Source: VGBV01 sp963813725
GTDB lineage: Bacteria > Actinomycetota > Thermoleophilia > Solirubrobacterales > 70-9
Length of the DNA: 64,000 bases
NCBI GenBank assembly: GCA_963813725.1
Contig: CAWFAI010000016.1
Location: 34,539-98,538 of the forward strand
Direction: 5' to 3'
The translations under genes were made by a program, and so were the position numbers. Every line of letters begins with the position of its first letter. Position 1 is the first letter of the stretch. Below are positions 1 through 8,009 of the stretch, piece after piece. The notes beneath the pieces are model-generated. The model saw nothing but the letters and a program-made list of their open reading frames with translations, was not told where the DNA came from and searched no databases.

Positions 1-771
1 GTGGGCGCCTCGCGCGGGCTCACCGGCGCCGTCTGCCTTTCCGCGCAGGCCGCGACCCGCGCCGGGGCCGGCTACGCGACCGTCGCCGTGCCGGCCGAGC
101 TGGAGCACATCTTCGAGGTGAAGCTGACCGAGGTCATGTCGGTCGGCTGCGCGTCGCGCGAGGGCCGGATGCGCCGCGCGGCATCCGAGCAGGTGATGTC
201 GGTGACGGAGGGCGCGTCGGCGGTGGTGCTGGGGCCGGGAATCGGCCGGGAAGACGGGACCCGCGACCTTGTCCGCGACCTCGCCGCGCGCATCGAGGCC
301 CCGCTGGTCATCGACGCCGATGGCCTCTACGCGCACAACGGGCGCATCGCCGCGCTGGGCGAGCGCTCGCATCCGACGGTGCTCACCCCGCACGAGGGCG
401 AGCTGGGGCGCCTGCTCGAGGCCGACTCCGACGAGGTCAAGGCGAAGCGGCTGTCCCACGCCACGCGCGCGGCGCAGGAGAGCGGGGCGATCGTCGTGCT
501 GAAGGGGGACGACACGATCGTCACCGACGGCGACCGGGTTGCGATCAACCGGGGTGGCTCCTCGGCGCTGGCGACGGCCGGCACCGGCGACGTCCTCTCG
601 GGGGTGACCGGGGCGATCCTGGCCCGGGGGAGCGACCCCTTCGCCGCCGTCTGCGCCGCCGTCCTCGCGCACTCGCGCGCCGGCCGAGTCGCGGCCGAGC
701 GCGTCGGGGTGGTCGAGTCCGTGATCGCCGGCGATGTGGTCGATGCGATTCCGGCAGGGCTGAGGCGATGA
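1..771 (+). CDS. nnrD: ADP-dependent NAD(P)H-hydrate dehydratase, 5' end missing
   Basis: Repairs damaged (hydrated) NADH/NADPH by dehydrating the S-epimer at the expense of ADP; cytosolic, ribokinase-like fold. The visible 256 residues begin inside the conserved GASRGLTGA nucleotide-binding segment, so the true start lies left of the window and the GTG at base 1 is only the first in-frame codon. Further family marks are the VVLGPGIGR stretch, VIDADG, TPHEGELGRL, a VVLKGDDTIV strand and the catalytic NRGGSSALATAGTGDVLSG region near the C-terminus. It overlaps the alr start by ATGA, so the two are probably translationally coupled. In many bacteria this domain is fused to the NnrE epimerase; whether that holds here cannot be seen. 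Confidence 0.93.
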   Translation: MGASRGLTGAVCLSAQAATRAGAGYATVAVPAELEHIFEVKLTEVMSVGCASREGRMRRAASEQVMSVTEGASAVVLGPGIGREDGTRDLVRDLAARIEAPLVIDADGLYAHNGRIAALGERSHPTVLTPHEGELGRLLEADSDEVKAKRLSHATRAAQESGAIVVLKGDDTIVTDGDRVAINRGGSSALATAGTGDVLSGVTGAILARGSDPFAAVCAAVLAHSRAGRVAAERVGVVESVIAGDVVDAIPAGLRR

Positions 772-1898
772 GCGCAGGGGCCCATCAGGCCCGCGCGCTC
801 GCGCGCATCGACACGGGCGCGATCCAGGCCAACTGTGCCGCGCTGGCGTCGAAGCTGGGTCAGGGGACCGAGCTCTGCGCCGTCGTCAAGGCCGACGGGT
901 ACGGCCACGGCGCGGCGCCGGCAGCCGCGGCGGCCATGCGCGGCGGGGCTACCGTGCTGGCCGTCGCCACGGCTCCCGAAGCCGAGGAGCTCCGCTTCCA
1001 CTTCCCCGACGCGGCCCTGTTCGTGATGGGGGCGCTGACCGAGCCGGAACTGAGCCGGGCCCTCGACGCCGACGCCGATGTCGCCGTCTGGCGAGGGGGC
1101 TTCCGCGACCTCTGCTCGCGGCTGGCGGCCCAGCGCGGGACGCGGGTGCGCGTCCACGTCAAGCACGACAGCGGCATGGGGCGCCTGGGCGAGCGCGACC
1201 CCGAGGCCGTCGTCCGGCTGGCCCGGGACTGCGCCACCGATCAGGGCCTGGAGCTGGCCGGCGTCTGGACCCACTTCGCGACGGCCGATGAGGGCGGAGA
1301 CGACTTCCTCGGTGAGCAGCTGGCCGCCTTCGGCCCCGTCGCCGAGCGCGTGCGCGAGCTGGCGCCCGGCGTCGTCGTCCACGCCGCCAACAGCGCGGCG
1401 ACCCTGCGCGAGCCGGCCAGCCACCTCGACATGGTGCGCTGCGGCGTCGCCATCTACGGCCTGGACCCGTTCGGGGCCGACCCCGCCGCCCAGGGCCTGA
1501 GGCCGGCGCTGGAGCTGCGCTCCTACGTCGCCGACGTGAAGCGCTTCGAGCCCGGGGCCAGCGCCGGCTACGCGCGCACCTGGCGCGCCCCGGAAGAGAC
1601 CTGGGTCGGGGTGCTGCCGATCGGCTACGGCGACGGGGTGCGCCGCGCGCTCAGCAACAACGGCGAGGTGCTGATTCGGGGCCACCGTCACCCCATCGTG
1701 GGCAACGTCTCGATGGACAACCTCACGGTTGACCTGGGGGCGCGGACCGATGTGGAGCCGGGCGACGACGCGGTGCTGATCGGCTCCCAGGGCTCCGAGC
1801 GCATCCTCGCCGAGGAGCTGGCCCGGCGCTTGGAGACGATCAACTACGAGATCACCACCGGAGTCTCGCCCCGGGTGCCGCGCGCCCACGGGCAATGA
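768..1898 (+). CDS. alr: Alanine racemase
   Basis: PLP enzyme interconverting L- and D-alanine, supplying D-Ala for peptidoglycan. 376 residues, the normal length. The PLP lysine is K41 in VVKADGYGHGA. The second catalytic residue, the Tyr of SAGYARTW (about residue 266), is present, as are the C-terminal domain motifs LPIGYGDGVRR and VGNVSMDN. The ATG start overlaps the nnrD stop (ATGA), and its own stop overlaps the cca start in the same way, giving a tight three-gene operon. Nothing in the sequence suggests it is inactive. Confidence 0.96.
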   Translation: MSAGAHQARALARIDTGAIQANCAALASKLGQGTELCAVVKADGYGHGAAPAAAAAMRGGATVLAVATAPEAEELRFHFPDAALFVMGALTEPELSRALDADADVAVWRGGFRDLCSRLAAQRGTRVRVHVKHDSGMGRLGERDPEAVVRLARDCATDQGLELAGVWTHFATADEGGDDFLGEQLAAFGPVAERVRELAPGVVVHAANSAATLREPASHLDMVRCGVAIYGLDPFGADPAAQGLRPALELRSYVADVKRFEPGASAGYARTWRAPEETWVGVLPIGYGDGVRRALSNNGEVLIRGHRHPIVGNVSMDNLTVDLGARTDVEPGDDAVLIGSQGSERILAEELARRLETINYEITTGVSPRVPRAHGQ

Positions 1899-3376
1899 GC
1901 GAGCGCGGGGCACTCGAGCCCCTGCTGGCGGCCGCGCCCTCGATCGCCGCCGCACGCCGAGCCCTCGCCGGCTCCGAGCAGGCCTGGATCGTGGGCGGCG
2001 CCGTGCGCGACGCGCTGCTGGCCGGGGTTGTGGGCGACGCGGACCTGGCCGTCTCTCCCGGCAGCGAGCGGGACGCCGCGCGGGCGATCGCCCGTGGCGC
2101 CGGCGGGGTCGCGTTCCCGCTGTCCGAGCGGCACGCCACCTGGAGGGCCATGGTCGAGGTGGGCGGCGAGGACGGGTGGCACGTCGACGTGACCGCGCTT
2201 CGCGGGGAGACGATCGAGCGGGACCTCGGCGCGCGCGACTTCACCGTCAACGCGATCGCGATCCCGCTGGCGGGCGGCGAGCCGATCGACCCCACCGGCG
2301 GGCTGGCCGACGCCCAGGGGCGACGCCTGCGGGCGGTCAGCGACGCCGCCTTCCGCGATGACCCGCTGCGGCTGCTGCGAGCGGCGCGGATCGCCGCCTC
2401 CCATTCGCTCGAGATCGAGGAGGGGACGCTTCGCCTGGCCCGGTCGCAGGCGGCGCTGGCGGGCGAGGCCGCGGGCGAGCGCCAGTTCGCCGAGCTGCGC
2501 GTGATGCTCGCCGGCGCCGCTCCCCTGGACGCGCTGGAGCTGCTGGACCGGCTGCAGCTGACCGCGGTCGTGTTGCCCGAGCTCGAGGCGACCCGCGGGG
2601 TCGTGCAGAATCCGAACCACCACCTCGACGTGCTCGGGCACACGCTCGCGGTGCTGGAGCAGTGGCTTGCGATCGAATCGGGCCTGGAGGACTTCGCCCC
2701 CGACCTGGCCGCGGAGGTCAGCGCCTTTCTGGCGGAGCCGCTCGCCGACGAGCTTTCGCGTGCCGAGGCGCTGCGATTCGGCGCTCTCTTCCATGACCTC
2801 GGCAAGCCGCAGACGCGGGGGGAGCGGGCCGGCTACGTCACCTTCATCGGCCACGACAAGGTGGGAGCCGAGATCGTCGCCGGGATCTGCCGCCGCCTTC
2901 GCACCAGCAACGCGCTCAGCGGACACCTTCAGGGGCTGGCACTGCACCACCTGCGCCTCGGCTTCATGATCGGTGAGCGTCCGCTCTCGCGCGACGCCGT
3001 CTATGAGTACCTCAGCGCGACCGAGCCGGTCGCCGTCGACGTCACCCTGCTCAGCGCCGCAGACCGCCTCGCGGCTCGCGGCAGCGGCCCGCTCGCGAGC
3101 CCCGAGATGGTCGAGGCCCACATGGAGCTTGCGCGCGAGATGGTGGCCGCGGCGCTGGCCTGGCATCGCGACCCTCCCCGTCCCCCGCTCAGCGGCGACG
3201 AGCTCGCGGCCGAGCTGGGCATCGAGCCGGGCCCCCGGATGGGCGAGCTCCTCGAAGCGCTCCGGCGCGCCGCGTTCGCCGGCGAGATCGGCGACCGCGA
3301 CGCGGCCCTGACCCTCGCCCGCTCCCTGGTTGACGAGAACCAGCGCGTAACCCGCATCGGCTCCACGGCGCTGTAG
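1895..3376 (+). CDS. cca: CCA tRNA nucleotidyltransferase / poly(A) polymerase family with HD domain
   Basis: Class II nucleotidyltransferase that adds or repairs the tRNA 3'-CCA end. The N-terminal head has the GGAVRD motif (residues 34-39), the metal-binding DAD (48-50), the RDFTVNAIA strand and RDDPLRLLRAAR in the neck. A long middle region is followed by an HD phosphohydrolase motif, LFHDLGKPQTRG, near residue 300. 493 residues, typical of actinobacterial members with the HD domain. The start overlaps the alr stop (ATGA). The only tRNA gene in this window (tRNA-Pro at 61.4 kb) does not encode CCA, consistent with a need for this enzyme. Whether it adds CCA or only A cannot be told from sequence alone. 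Confidence 0.92.
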   Translation: MSERGALEPLLAAAPSIAAARRALAGSEQAWIVGGAVRDALLAGVVGDADLAVSPGSERDAARAIARGAGGVAFPLSERHATWRAMVEVGGEDGWHVDVTALRGETIERDLGARDFTVNAIAIPLAGGEPIDPTGGLADAQGRRLRAVSDAAFRDDPLRLLRAARIAASHSLEIEEGTLRLARSQAALAGEAAGERQFAELRVMLAGAAPLDALELLDRLQLTAVVLPELEATRGVVQNPNHHLDVLGHTLAVLEQWLAIESGLEDFAPDLAAEVSAFLAEPLADELSRAEALRFGALFHDLGKPQTRGERAGYVTFIGHDKVGAEIVAGICRRLRTSNALSGHLQGLALHHLRLGFMIGERPLSRDAVYEYLSATEPVAVDVTLLSAADRLAARGSGPLASPEMVEAHMELAREMVAAALAWHRDPPRPPLSGDELAAELGIEPGPRMGELLEALRRAAFAGEIGDRDAALTLARSLVDENQRVTRIGSTAL

Positions 3377-3410
3377 GGGGTGTAGCCCAGGAAGCTAGGG
3401 AAAGGAAGAG

Positions 3411-3893
3411 ATGCGAAAGCTCCCAGTCGCGATCGCCGTGGGCGTGCTGGCCGTAAGCCTGGCCGCCGCGCCGACCGTGATCGCCAAGCCGGGCCCCAAG
3501 GGGCCCAAGAACGTCGGCGGCACCATCACGGTTGTCGCGACGCCGAGCACGATCGAGACCACGACCACCACCGTCGCCGCGAGCGGCAACGTCAAGGCCA
3601 ACAGCAGCTGTCGCAAGAACCGCACGGTCCGCTTCTCCTATGTGGACTCGGCCGGCACCACGGTGCTGACCGAGACCGCGGTGACCGGGCCGAACGGCGA
3701 CTACAGCGCGACGCTGCCGAAGCCGACGACCACCGGCCCCGCGACCGTGAACCTTGTCGCGACCGTCGACGAAGCGGTTCGCAGGACCAAGGGCCAGTCC
3801 AAGGGCAAGGGCAAGAAGAAGGGCCACGGCAAGAAGGCCAAGAAGTTCAACTGCCTCAGCGCCACGGGGCAGAGCACGCTCACCGTCAACTGA
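3411..3893 (+). CDS. Small secreted protein with lysine-rich C-terminus, unknown function
   Basis: 160 residues. A clear Sec signal peptide: MRKLP followed by a hydrophobic stretch to about residue 23 and AAPTVIAK. The mature part looks beta-rich, with two cysteines (SSCRKNRTVRF and KKFNCLSA) that could pair, and a run of about 20 mostly Lys/Gly residues before the second cysteine. The ATG has a purine-rich ribosome site (AAAGGAAGAG) directly upstream. It follows cca by 34 bases but has its own terminator, so it may be transcribed separately. Its layout (signal, Cys-x3-Arg strand, basic tail, late Cys) resembles the protein at 7453. No enzyme motif is visible. Confidence 0.85.
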   Translation: MRKLPVAIAVGVLAVSLAAAPTVIAKPGPKGPKNVGGTITVVATPSTIETTTTTVAASGNVKANSSCRKNRTVRFSYVDSAGTTVLTETAVTGPNGDYSATLPKPTTTGPATVNLVATVDEAVRRTKGQSKGKGKKKGHGKKAKKFNCLSATGQSTLTVN

Positions 3894-3923
3894 GCTCGAC
3901 CGAGCAGGACGCTCGGTGAGAGG

Positions 3924-3969
3924 ACAAGGCGAGTGGCCCGGCGTTCCCCCATCGGGCCGCTCGCCTTGT
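3924..3969 (+). terminator. Strong rho-independent-type hairpin
   Basis: A 17-bp stem (3924-3940 with 3953-3969, one G-U wobble) around a 12-base loop, lying 31 bases after the secreted-protein stop. There is no long T tract, only a TTG after the stem, as is common in GC-rich actinobacteria. Confidence 0.85.
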
Positions 3970-3984
3970 TGAGGTCCTTGTAAT

Positions 3985-3990
3985 TAGAGT
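3985..3990 (+). promoter_or_regulatory. -10 box TAGAGT, probable leaderless promoter
   Basis: TAGAGT ends 7 bases before the GTG of the HIT-family gene, and no Shine-Dalgarno sequence precedes that start. It matches the spacing seen at many other starts in this window. Confidence 0.55.
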
Positions 3991-3997
3991 CCGCGCC

Positions 3998-4407
3998 GTG
4001 GCCGACTGCCTCTTCTGCGGGATCGTCGAGGGCTCCGATCCCGAGCCAGACCGATCGACTCCGACGAGCGCACGGTGTCCTTCATGGACATCAACCCGGC
4101 GACGCCAGGGCACGCGCTGGTGGTGCCCCGCGCGCACTCCGAGGACCTGATCGCGATCGAGCCCGGGGACCTGGAGGCGGCCTCGCTCGCCGCCCAGCGC
4201 CTGGCGAGGCGGATGGACGAGGTGCTCGAGCCCGACGGGATCAACGTCCTCAACTGCTGCCGCCCGGCCGCCTGGCAGACCGTCTTCCACTACCACTGGC
4301 ATGTGATCCCGCGCTACGAGGACGACCCGCTGAAGCTGCCCTGGATCCCCCGCGGCGGGCCGGAGGACGAGATCGCCGCGATCGCGGACAAGCTGAGAAA
4401 GGACTGA
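3998..4407 (+). pseudogene. HIT-family hydrolase, frameshifted near its N-terminus
   Basis: Histidine-triad nucleotide hydrolase or transferase. From GTG 3998 the protein reads VADCLFCGIVEG, with the usual zinc-binding Cys pair of bacterial HIT proteins. The frame then changes twice, near 4037 and 4053 (a short IPSQT piece lies between), and from about 4054 it runs on as IDSDERTVSFMDINPATPGH. The catalytic triad HYHWHVIP sits near the C-terminus. With two single-base corrections the protein would be about 135 residues, normal for the family. The reading from GTG 4075 alone (110 residues) misses the Cys pair. An assembly error is more likely than decay because both halves are well conserved. 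The crotonase start follows the stop by 2 bases. Confidence 0.8.
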
Positions 4408-4409
4408 CG

Positions 4410-5195
4410 ATGGCCGACGCCCCTGTCCGCCTGGAGATGGACGGCAACCTCGCCCACATGGTTCTGGACAACCCGCCGCTCAACCTGTTCGGGATCGACG
4501 CCTGGCAGGCGCTCGTGAACTGCATCGACGAGGTCGAGAAGTCCGACGCGAGGGCGCTGGTCTGGCGCGCCGAGGGCGATCTCTTCACCGGCGGCGCCGA
4601 CGTCAACGGCTTCCAGCAGGTGGTCGAGCAGGGCGGCGCCGACCGGTCCTTCGGCTCGCTGCTGACCGCCGCCAACCGCCTGGAGGCGCTCGACATCCCC
4701 ACCCTGGCGCTGGTGCACGGGCTCTGCCTCACGGCCGGGCTGGAGGTCTCGCTCGGCTGCGACATGCTCTGGGCGACCGAGGACGCGCAGTTCGGCCTGG
4801 TCGAGGCGGTCGTCGGGCTCACGCCGGGGGCCGGCGGCACGCAGCGGATGGCGGAGCGCGCGGGCCCCGCCCGGGCGGCCGAGTTCGTCATGAGCGGGGG
4901 GCTGTACCCGGCGAAGACGCTCGCGGAGTGGAACGTCGTCAACCGGGTCGTCACCGACAAGGACGAGCTGATGGCGAAGGGCATGAAGTTCGCGCACCGC
5001 CTCGCCGACGGCCCGACGCTCGCGCACGGCGCCACCAAGCGCATCATCCGCGCCTTCCGCAAGGGCGGGGTGGAGGGGGCCGACAGCGTCACCGGGGACC
5101 AGTTCGCCGACCTGTTCGCGAGCCGGGACCTGCAGAACGCCGTCGCATCGTTTCTCAAGGACGGCCCGGGCAAGGCGACGTTCGAGGGCAAGTAG
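4410..5195 (+). CDS. Enoyl-CoA hydratase/isomerase family protein
   Basis: Crotonase fold, acting on acyl-CoA thioesters in beta-oxidation or a related route. 261 residues. The oxyanion-hole segment is GGADVNGF (about 60-67). The second loop, GLCLTAGLEVSLGCD, and the catalytic-glutamate region, FGLVEAVVGLTPGAGGTQR, are both present. Two Glu positions equivalent to those of true hydratases appear filled, so hydratase activity is plausible, but the substrate cannot be assigned. The ATG lies 2 bases after the HIT-gene stop, so the two are likely co-transcribed. Confidence 0.88.
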   Translation: MADAPVRLEMDGNLAHMVLDNPPLNLFGIDAWQALVNCIDEVEKSDARALVWRAEGDLFTGGADVNGFQQVVEQGGADRSFGSLLTAANRLEALDIPTLALVHGLCLTAGLEVSLGCDMLWATEDAQFGLVEAVVGLTPGAGGTQRMAERAGPARAAEFVMSGGLYPAKTLAEWNVVNRVVTDKDELMAKGMKFAHRLADGPTLAHGATKRIIRAFRKGGVEGADSVTGDQFADLFASRDLQNAVASFLKDGPGKATFEGK

Positions 5196-5248
5196 CGCGA
5201 GGGAACTACCGCAGTCGTGCCTGGCAGGCGCTACCCTGCCCGACGCCT

Positions 5249-5467
5249 ATGGGCAAGGAAGAGAAGATCGAGATGGAGGGCGAGATCACCGAGGCCCTCC
5301 CGAACACGATGTTCCGGGTCAAGCTCGACAACGACCACGAGGTCCTCGGGCACATCTCGGGCAAGATGCGTCGCCACTACATCCGCATCCTCCCAGGCGA
5401 CCGGGTGAAGATCGAGCTCTCGCCGTACGACCTCGACCGCGGGCGCATCACCTACCGCTACAAGTAG
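5249..5467 (+). CDS. infA: Translation initiation factor IF-1
   Basis: 72 residues, a single OB-fold (S1-like) domain that binds the ribosomal A site during initiation. The start MGKEEKIEMEGEI and the core EALPNTMFRV, HISGKMRRHYIRI and GDRVKIELSPYDLDRGRI are unmistakable. The ATG at 5249 fits the normal family length; the longer in-frame reading upstream is a shadow of the crotonase gene. In many bacteria infA lies in the ribosomal protein cluster next to rpmJ; here it stands alone between a crotonase and a convergent SnoaL-like gene. A TACCCT -10-like box lies at 5232-5237, 11 bases upstream of the start. Confidence 0.97.
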   Translation: MGKEEKIEMEGEITEALPNTMFRVKLDNDHEVLGHISGKMRRHYIRILPGDRVKIELSPYDLDRGRITYRYK

Positions 5468-5536
5468 CGACCAGGGAAACCATCGAATCTGCGGCTTCGG
5501 CCTCGGCGAGCTGCCCGCTGACCAGGGATTGAGCGG

Positions 5537-5941
5537 CTACTTCGACAGCCCTGCGGCTTTGAGGGCCGCATCCCGGTCCATATAGCCCTGGAGGCGAACC
5601 ACCCGCCCTCCACTCACCCCAACGACGACTGCCGTCCTTGTTTCCAGCTCGATTCCGCTGCCTCTACCGCGCCGGTATTCGTGCAGGAGCACGACGACGT
5701 TGTCGCCGGCGTCTATGAACTCTTCTGCCTCCAGGCGGCGCTCTTCCCACGCCTCCAGATCCTGGGCCTCGAACGTCTCGTCGATCTGGGCCTGACCGTG
5801 GGCTACCTGGCCCTCTTGCAGCCCGCCGATGGTGCCGTGGAACTCGACCTCGGGATCGACCAGCCGTGCGGTCTGTTCCGCATCCCCTCCTTCGAACGCC
5901 TCGAAGGCCTCCCGAACGATCCTCACGTTCTCCCGCGACAT
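5537..5941 (-). CDS. SnoaL-like / NTF2-fold protein
   Basis: 134 residues, cone-shaped NTF2-like alpha+beta fold. The N-terminus, NVRIVREAFEAFEGGDAE, and the following LVDPEVEFHG strand are typical of stand-alone SnoaL-like proteins, and the C-terminal strand has VVRLQGYMDRDAAL. No catalytic residue can be assigned; members include polyketide cyclases, isomerases and many proteins of unknown role. The start is supported by a TACTGC -10-like box 7 bases upstream (5949-5954, minus strand). A similar protein is encoded at 52052. Confidence 0.82.
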   Translation of the reverse strand: MSRENVRIVREAFEAFEGGDAEQTARLVDPEVEFHGTIGGLQEGQVAHGQAQIDETFEAQDLEAWEERRLEAEEFIDAGDNVVVLLHEYRRGRGSGIELETRTAVVVGVSGGRVVRLQGYMDRDAALKAAGLSK

Positions 5942-5983
5942 TGCCTACGCAGTATCCGGGAACAGCCCCTTTCGATGCAGCCG

Positions 5984-6736
5984 CTAGCCCTTGGGCTTGG
6001 TTTGGCCGTGTCCCGGGCCACCGGCGGAATCGGAGCCTCCCGGGCTCGTCGGCTTCTTGGCCTGGCCGGGCGGTGTCCCGCCCTGGCCCACGGATTTGCC
6101 GTTGCCGCCCGCGTTGCCGCCGCCGTGGTTGGGCTTCTGCTTGGTCTGTCCCGGAGGCGCCGCGGGCTTGCCCTTCGCCTTGCCGCTACTGCCCGAGTTC
6201 TCCTGGCCCTGGCCACCGGCGTTGCTGTGGCTCGGCGGACCGTTGCCCCTCCGCTTGTCGCCCTTGACGGCCTTCTCGGAGCCGGGCTGGGCGGCTGGGG
6301 AGGCCGCGGGCTCGCCGTTGTTGTCGGAGTCCTTGTCCGCGCCGGTGGGTTCGTCGGAGGTGCCCGAGCCGCCCTGGTTCGGGAGATCGACGCCGACCGC
6401 CTGGAACGCGTTCTCGGCAACGGCGGGCAGGCGCACACCGGCGACGGCGAGGCCCGCCGTCAGAAGTGGCAGCATTGCGACCGCCAGCGCCACCGCCGCG
6501 ACGCGCCTGGGCGACCAGCTGCGGGCCGTGCGAGCGGGTGCGGTCGGGCGACGCTGCTTGCGTTGCGCCGCGATCACAGCCGAGACGCGCGCCTCTTCGG
6601 CGAGGTGGCTCACTATCTGCTCGGAGGCGGCCGGGTCCGGCTCGCGGACCAGCGTCGCCTTCAGCGCGCGCGTGAAGCTTGCGATCTCCGGGTGCGAGAA
6701 ATCCATCTCTTCCGGGTAAGCGCCGTTGCCGCTCAC
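5984..6736 (-). CDS. Putative anti-sigma factor-like membrane protein with Gly/Pro/Asn-rich outer domain
   Basis: 250 residues. A cytosolic N-terminal part of about 75 residues is rich in charged residues, then comes one membrane span (about 79-102, RRVAAVALAVAMLPLL). The rest, about 145 residues, is low complexity and rich in Gly, Pro, Asn, Ser and Lys, with repeated PPGQ and GGN groups. The start overlaps the stop of the sigma-factor gene by ATGA. This pairing, with one membrane span and a cytosolic head, is the usual arrangement of ECF sigma/anti-sigma pairs. No zinc-binding HxxxCxxC motif is seen, so it is not a standard ZAS-type anti-sigma factor. The role is inferred from position. Confidence 0.7.
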   Translation of the reverse strand: MSGNGAYPEEMDFSHPEIASFTRALKATLVREPDPAASEQIVSHLAEEARVSAVIAAQRKQRRPTAPARTARSWSPRRVAAVALAVAMLPLLTAGLAVAGVRLPAVAENAFQAVGVDLPNQGGSGTSDEPTGADKDSDNNGEPAASPAAQPGSEKAVKGDKRRGNGPPSHSNAGGQGQENSGSSGKAKGKPAAPPGQTKQKPNHGGGNAGGNGKSVGQGGTPPGQAKKPTSPGGSDSAGGPGHGQTKPKG

Positions 6737-7287
6737 TGGGTTACCCCCCTTTGGGCAAGCGCCTTGCGGACGGCGATCACCCCGCGCCGTTGCAGCTGCT
6801 TGACCGCGCCGGTTCGCTTTCCCAGCGTCTCGGCCACCTGCTCCAGGCTGAGGTCCCCGATCACCCGCAGGAGGAGCACCGCGCGCTGGTCGGCCGACAG
6901 CGACTCGAGCACCCTGAGCACCTCATCGCGGCCGATCTGCGCCAGTGCCTGCTCGGCGGCGTCGTCACGAGCAAGACCCGGCGGCTCGGGCGGCTCGGCG
7001 ACCAGGTCCACCGGGCGACGCGCCGAATGACGCCGGGCGTCGATCAGGCGATGGTGGGCGATCGCGAAGGCCCAGCCTCGAAAGCGGTTCCAATCCCCCT
7101 CGAAGTCGCCGACGTCGCGCGCCACCTGCAGGAAGGTCTCGCTGAGCACGTCCTCCGGATCCGGAGCTCCGCTTCCGCGCAGATAGCCCAGAACCCCAGG
7201 CGCCAGCTCGGCCCAGATCTCCGCCCACGCCTGCTCGTCGCCTTGTTGGGCCGACTCGATCAGGGCGTCGAAGCGATCCGGCGTCAT
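6733..7287 (-). CDS. ECF-type RNA polymerase sigma factor
   Basis: 184 residues. Region 2 is seen in LIESAQQGDEQAWAEIW, ending in the WAFAIAHHRLIDARR helix that contacts the -10 element. Region 4 is seen in LSADQRAVLLLRVIGDLSLE with a helix-turn-helix in QVAETLGKRTGAVKQLQRR. The chosen ATG (7287) is 51 codons inside the longest reading; it gives the family length and has a TACGGT -10 box 7 bases upstream. The gene is followed, with a 4-base overlap, by the membrane protein taken to be its anti-sigma factor. The divergent secreted-protein gene at 7453 could be a target, but no shared promoter motif was established. Confidence 0.9.
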   Translation of the reverse strand: MTPDRFDALIESAQQGDEQAWAEIWAELAPGVLGYLRGSGAPDPEDVLSETFLQVARDVGDFEGDWNRFRGWAFAIAHHRLIDARRHSARRPVDLVAEPPEPPGLARDDAAEQALAQIGRDEVLRVLESLSADQRAVLLLRVIGDLSLEQVAETLGKRTGAVKQLQRRGVIAVRKALAQRGVTQ

Positions 7288-7294
7288 CCGGGCG

Positions 7295-7300
7295 ACCGTA
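7295..7300 (-). promoter_or_regulatory. -10 box TACGGT, leaderless-type, sigma gene
   Basis: TACGGT on the minus strand, 7 bases before the sigma-factor ATG, with no Shine-Dalgarno sequence between. Confidence 0.5.
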
Positions 7301-7452
7301 GCCGATCCCAGCCGACGTGCAGCCTTGCATGGTCGGCAGCCTCGTGGGAGGATCGGAAAGGGAAGGCGGCGAATTGAAGCAGCGTGCCCGCGATTCCGAT
7401 CGTGGGCTGAGAGATGCTTTCGAGCACAAATTTCGAGCAACAGGAGGCTCAG

Positions 7453-7899
7453 ATGAATCGTCGAGTCAAGGGAACGGTCGCCATCGTCGGCGCCCTGGTC
7501 CTGTGCCTGTCCTTGTTCGCGGTCGGGGTCTCCGGCAAGAGCAAGATCAGGCGAGTCGGCACCTCGACCCAGGTCACGGAGTCGGCAGTCATCGGCAAGC
7601 GCAACATCACCGTCACGGGCGTGATCCAGTCGTCGGTGCCGAAGTGCGAGCGGGACCGCTCAATCCTGCTCTACCAGGACGGCCCCGGCGGCACCTTCGT
7701 CGGCGCGGCGCTGGGGCACACCGTCAGCGAGGGTGGCGCCAACCGCGGCGAGTTCACGATCGCCGGCGTGTCGCCCAAGAAGATCCAAAACAGCAGGCGC
7801 TTCCGCGCCGAGGCCACCGGCAAGAAGATCACGGTGAAGGGCAAGCGCGTCATCTGCAAGCGCGGCGTCTCCGTCCAGTTCCCGGGCGACTTCAACTAG
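7453..7899 (+). CDS. Small secreted basic protein, unknown function
   Basis: 148 residues from ATG 7453, chosen because CAGGAGG lies 6-12 bases upstream; an ATG 39 bases earlier lacks a ribosome site. The N-terminus MNRRVKG plus a hydrophobic stretch to VSGKSK is a Sec signal peptide. The mature part is beta-rich and basic, with cysteines in PKCERDRSILLY and VICKRGVSV that may form a disulfide. The overall plan matches the secreted protein at 3411, so the two may belong to one family. It lies divergently from the sigma factor and ends at a strong terminator. Confidence 0.85.
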   Translation: MNRRVKGTVAIVGALVLCLSLFAVGVSGKSKIRRVGTSTQVTESAVIGKRNITVTGVIQSSVPKCERDRSILLYQDGPGGTFVGAALGHTVSEGGANRGEFTIAGVSPKKIQNSRRFRAEATGKKITVKGKRVICKRGVSVQFPGDFN

Positions 7900-7917
7900 C
7901 CCGAGCCGGATATCGCA

Positions 7918-7949
7918 CGGGCCCGGGGAGCGGACGCTCCCCGGGCCCG
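7918..7949 (+). terminator. GC-rich terminator hairpin
   Basis: A perfect 14-bp stem (7918-7931 with 7936-7949) closed by a GGAC loop, 18 bases after the secreted-protein stop. No T tract follows. It could also stop transcripts coming from the minus-strand side. Confidence 0.85.
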
Positions 7950-8009
7950 GCGCGCTGCCGCGATCAGCCGCGGCGCCGGGTGGGGGGACATGTTCGTGCC
8001 AGCCGGCGG

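Noticed and set aside
327..1955. A 542-codon minus-strand frame over nnrD and alr
   Set aside because: Antisense shadow; the plus-strand genes have clear catalytic motifs.
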